A stretch of DNA of 24,067 bases from a virus: IMG/VR virus record IMGVR_UViG_3300021093_000355, positions 1 to 24,067 of that record, one strand, 5' to 3'. Shown here in pieces: positions 22,873 to 24,067 of the stretch (positions within the stretch are counted from its first letter, which is position 1; each line of letters starts with the position of its first letter). A program made the translations under genes and the position numbers. The notes under the pieces were generated by a model that was given only the letters and a program-made list of their open reading frames with translations, ran no database searches and was not told the DNA's origin.

Positions 22873-22944
22873 GCCCTTGTAGCTCAGTGGTAGAGCAACG
22901 GTTTTGTAAACCGTTGGTCGTCTGTTCAAATCAGATCGGGGGCT
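22873..22944 (+). tRNA. tRNA-Thr (anticodon UGU)
   Basis: The cloverleaf is complete: acceptor GCCCTTG with CGGGGGC (two wobble pairs), D-arm GCTC/GAGC, anticodon stem ACGGT/ACCGT around loop TTTGTAA with anticodon TGT, T-arm GTCTG/CAGAT around TTCAAAT, discriminator T. CCA is not encoded. It reads ACA codons, which are frequent in the A+T-rich phage tail genes, so it probably supplements the host tRNA pool. It starts one base after the stop of the preceding gene. Confidence 0.95.
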
Positions 22945-22945
22945 C

Positions 22946-22962
22946 TTAAAGTATCACTTTAA
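22946..22962 (+). repeat. Short perfect inverted repeat after the tRNA
   Basis: TTAAAGT and ACTTTAA form a 7-bp stem with an ATC loop just 3' of the tRNA. No T-tract follows, so it is not a normal terminator. It might protect or guide 3'-end trimming of the tRNA, or be chance in A+T-rich sequence. Confidence 0.4.
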
Positions 22963-22970
22963 AATCTATT

Positions 22971-23237
22971 ATGTCTTCGTATAAATCTCCATATAATTTT
23001 ATTGATCCGAGATATCCACTGCTTAGTTGGATGAGAGTAGTTGGCAATATGTTATTTGTTGTTGGTTATGTGGTTATTCTTTTTACTAGTGTTGAAGTTG
23101 GAATTTATTTTAGGATGATTGGTAATGTTTTATCATGGCCCCATTTTCAAAAAATGAAAATTTATGATATACTTACCATCAGAGCATTTTTTGCTGTTGT
23201 TGAAAGTGTAAAACTCATTCAAATTTGGTTTTTCTAA
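22971..23237 (+). CDS. Small membrane protein, 88 aa
   Basis: 88 aa from ATG 22971. After a hydrophilic start (MSSYKSPYNFIDPRYPLLSW) there are two clear hydrophobic segments: VVGNMLFVVGYVVILFTSV (about residues 24-42) and a second, shorter one near the C-terminus (TIRAFFAVVESVKLIQIWFF). A short linker contains WPHFQKMKIYD. It looks like an inner- or thylakoid-membrane protein with two passes. No family recognised. The stop overlaps the next start (TAATG). Confidence 0.65.
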   Translation: MSSYKSPYNFIDPRYPLLSWMRVVGNMLFVVGYVVILFTSVEVGIYFRMIGNVLSWPHFQKMKIYDILTIRAFFAVVESVKLIQIWFF

Positions 23238-23440
23238 TGTCACTAATTTCACAAAGAGATAGACAACTTGCAATTGATGCATTTAATCACTATATTGATT
23301 TTCTCTCCAGTGAGGTAGAATTTCTTGAAAAAGAGAATATGCTAGATGATCCTGATTATCAAGAATATAAATCAGAACTAACTGAATCCTATGCTTTGGT
23401 GAATTGGATCAAACTAGAATATCAGAAAAATGAAAATTAA
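23237..23440 (+). CDS. Small acidic helical protein, 67 aa
   Basis: 67 aa from ATG 23237 in a TAATG overlap; the TTG at 23225 that would add four residues is a weaker choice. Helical and acidic: RQLAIDAFNHYIDFLSSEVE, FLEKENMLDDPDYQEYKSEL and a final WIKLEYQKNEN. It looks like a small two-helix hairpin, perhaps a host-interaction protein, but no family is recognised. It overlaps the next gene by 11 bases. Confidence 0.6.
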   Translation: MSLISQRDRQLAIDAFNHYIDFLSSEVEFLEKENMLDDPDYQEYKSELTESYALVNWIKLEYQKNEN

Positions 23441-23609
23441 TCTCTGGTTTAGTAATGATATGAATCAATGGAGGTGGACTCTGATTGATGATTCTCACAT
23501 TACGATGAAAATGGAGTCAGGAGGTCAGGAAAAGCTGATAAATGCTATGGATGATATTTATAAAACTGTTAAATACTTGCGTGGCAAACAAGGACTGGAA
23601 ACAGAGTGA
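23430..23609 (+). CDS. Small hypothetical protein, 59 aa
   Basis: 59 aa from ATG 23430, overlapping the previous gene by 11 bases and ending with TGA 23607-23609 in a TGATG overlap. The first half is Trp-rich (LWFSNDMNQWRWTLIDD), then MKMESGGQEKLINAMDDIYK. The pattern resembles a small beta-beta-alpha fold. It fills an otherwise empty gap between overlapping genes, and this tight fit supports it. Function unknown. Confidence 0.6.
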   Translation: MKINLWFSNDMNQWRWTLIDDSHITMKMESGGQEKLINAMDDIYKTVKYLRGKQGLETE

Positions 23610-23797
23610 TGGATTATACTACAAAAGAAGAAGTAAAGGAGATGATTGATGCTGCCATAAGAAAACACAACAGAAATGCTTCTATTATTTCTATGTTTGT
23701 TGGTTGGTTTGTCCTTGCTTTATTCGCTGAAGGACTCCTAAGACTTATTGGCGTAATTCCACCCGTACTACCATGGCTCAACATTACCCTGAAATAA
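23609..23797 (+). CDS. Small single-pass membrane protein, 62 aa
   Basis: 62 aa from ATG 23609 (TGATG overlap); a GTG one codon earlier is possible. A charged N-terminal helix (TKEEVKEMIDAAIRKHNRN) is followed by one strong transmembrane segment (SIISMFVGWFVLALFAEGLL) and a short hydrophobic tail with PPVLPW. It overlaps the next small membrane gene by 25 bases. No family recognised. Confidence 0.6.
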   Translation: MDYTTKEEVKEMIDAAIRKHNRNASIISMFVGWFVLALFAEGLLRLIGVIPPVLPWLNITLK

Positions 23798-23964
23798 TCG
23801 GGGTCTTACTCTTACTAATATTTCTTGCTACAATGACCTATCATGGAATCATGATTCACAAAGGTTTGCGTGGTTATAGACATCATGCAAGAGAAGAACA
23901 CGAATCAGAAAATATGCGACGAAGATTAGAGGAAATGATGGGCGAAAAAATAAATGATCACTGA
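23773..23964 (+). CDS. Small single-pass membrane protein, 63 aa
   Basis: 63 aa from ATG 23773, in another frame from the gene it overlaps. An N-terminal membrane segment (IIGVLLLLIFLATMTYHGIM) is followed by a strongly charged cytoplasmic-type tail (HHAREEHESENMRRRLEEMM). The topology mirrors that of the previous protein (helix then membrane), so the two could pair. No family recognised. It overlaps the next gene by 11 bases. Confidence 0.55.
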   Translation: MAQHYPEIIGVLLLLIFLATMTYHGIMIHKGLRGYRHHAREEHESENMRRRLEEMMGEKINDH

Positions 23965-24067
23965 GGAAGATATAAAAGAATTACAAGAAAGAGTTTTAGA
24001 TTTAAAAATGATAGAGCTCTTTGAAGAACCATCCACCTACGAAGACGAAGATTATGGAAATGACAGA
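23954..24067 (+). CDS. Partial small acidic protein (N-terminal 38 aa)
   Basis: Opens at ATG 23954, overlapping the previous gene by 11 bases, and remains open to the end of the window. The visible 38 residues are very acidic with a helix (TEEDIKELQERVLDLKMIEL) followed by an EEPSTYEDEDYG stretch. No family can be named from this part. Confidence 0.5.
   Translation, partial: MITEEDIKELQERVLDLKMIELFEEPSTYEDEDYGNDR

Noticed and set aside
1-24067. CRISPR array, insertion sequence, integrase or attachment site
   Set aside because: No regularly spaced repeats, transposase or integrase motifs, or duplicated tRNA ends were seen on reading the window.

Overview
The window is a stretch of a T4-like cyanophage genome (contractile-tailed myovirus of marine Synechococcus or Prochlorococcus). 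The basis is a recognisable T4 core (gp33, gp59, gp32, gp53, gp48, gp4, a gp54-like tube protein, gp26, gp27, gp5) mixed with genes typical of cyanophages or cyanobacteria (thyX, phoH, speD, a DUF1825 protein, YRGV/DUF4278-type mini-proteins). Genes are packed tightly, mostly with ATGA or TAATG overlaps.

Layout. 1-471: four tiny overlapping genes, closed by a terminator whose hairpin contains the -35 box of a consensus sigma70-type promoter (486-514) that should drive the next block. 540-5106 (+): nucleotide metabolism, replication and late-transcription genes: ThyX, an FmdB-like small protein, PhoH ATPase, a PD-(D/E)XK exonuclease, gp33, helicase loader gp59, DUF1825, and ssDNA-binding gp32. 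A bidirectional terminator (5136-5170) separates gp32 from the convergent minus-strand block gp53, gp48, a hypothetical and gp4 (5185-7853). A 34-bp divergent gap with T4-late-like motifs on both strands leads into the plus-strand tail block (7888-21986): gp54-like tube initiator, gp26, a frameshifted extension, three large multidomain proteins (two with murein-hydrolase domains), gp27, a very large gp5-type hub protein and a separate beta-helix spike. 21998-24067 (+): speD, a tandem pair of paralogous small genes, tRNA-Thr(UGU), and a run of small genes, two of them plainly membrane peptides, the last running off the end.

Most notable: at the end of gp26 there is a perfect T_TTT_TTC slippery heptamer, followed after 8 nt by a 10-bp stem-loop, and the -1 frame is open for about 60 codons up to the start of the next gene. 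This is the layout of the lambda gpG/gpGT tail-assembly-chaperone frameshift. It suggests that gp26 and the small downstream gp51-type frame form one recoded chaperone, and that the 823-aa protein immediately downstream (and its two neighbours, which carry tape-measure-like GGI and VGE.DPEFIIP motifs) hold the tape-measure or gp29 role, which has no clear sequence homologue here. The hub itself is remodelled: the T4 gp5 OB fold and beta-helix are on separate genes, no lysozyme lies between them, and lytic domains are moved to the two large upstream proteins.
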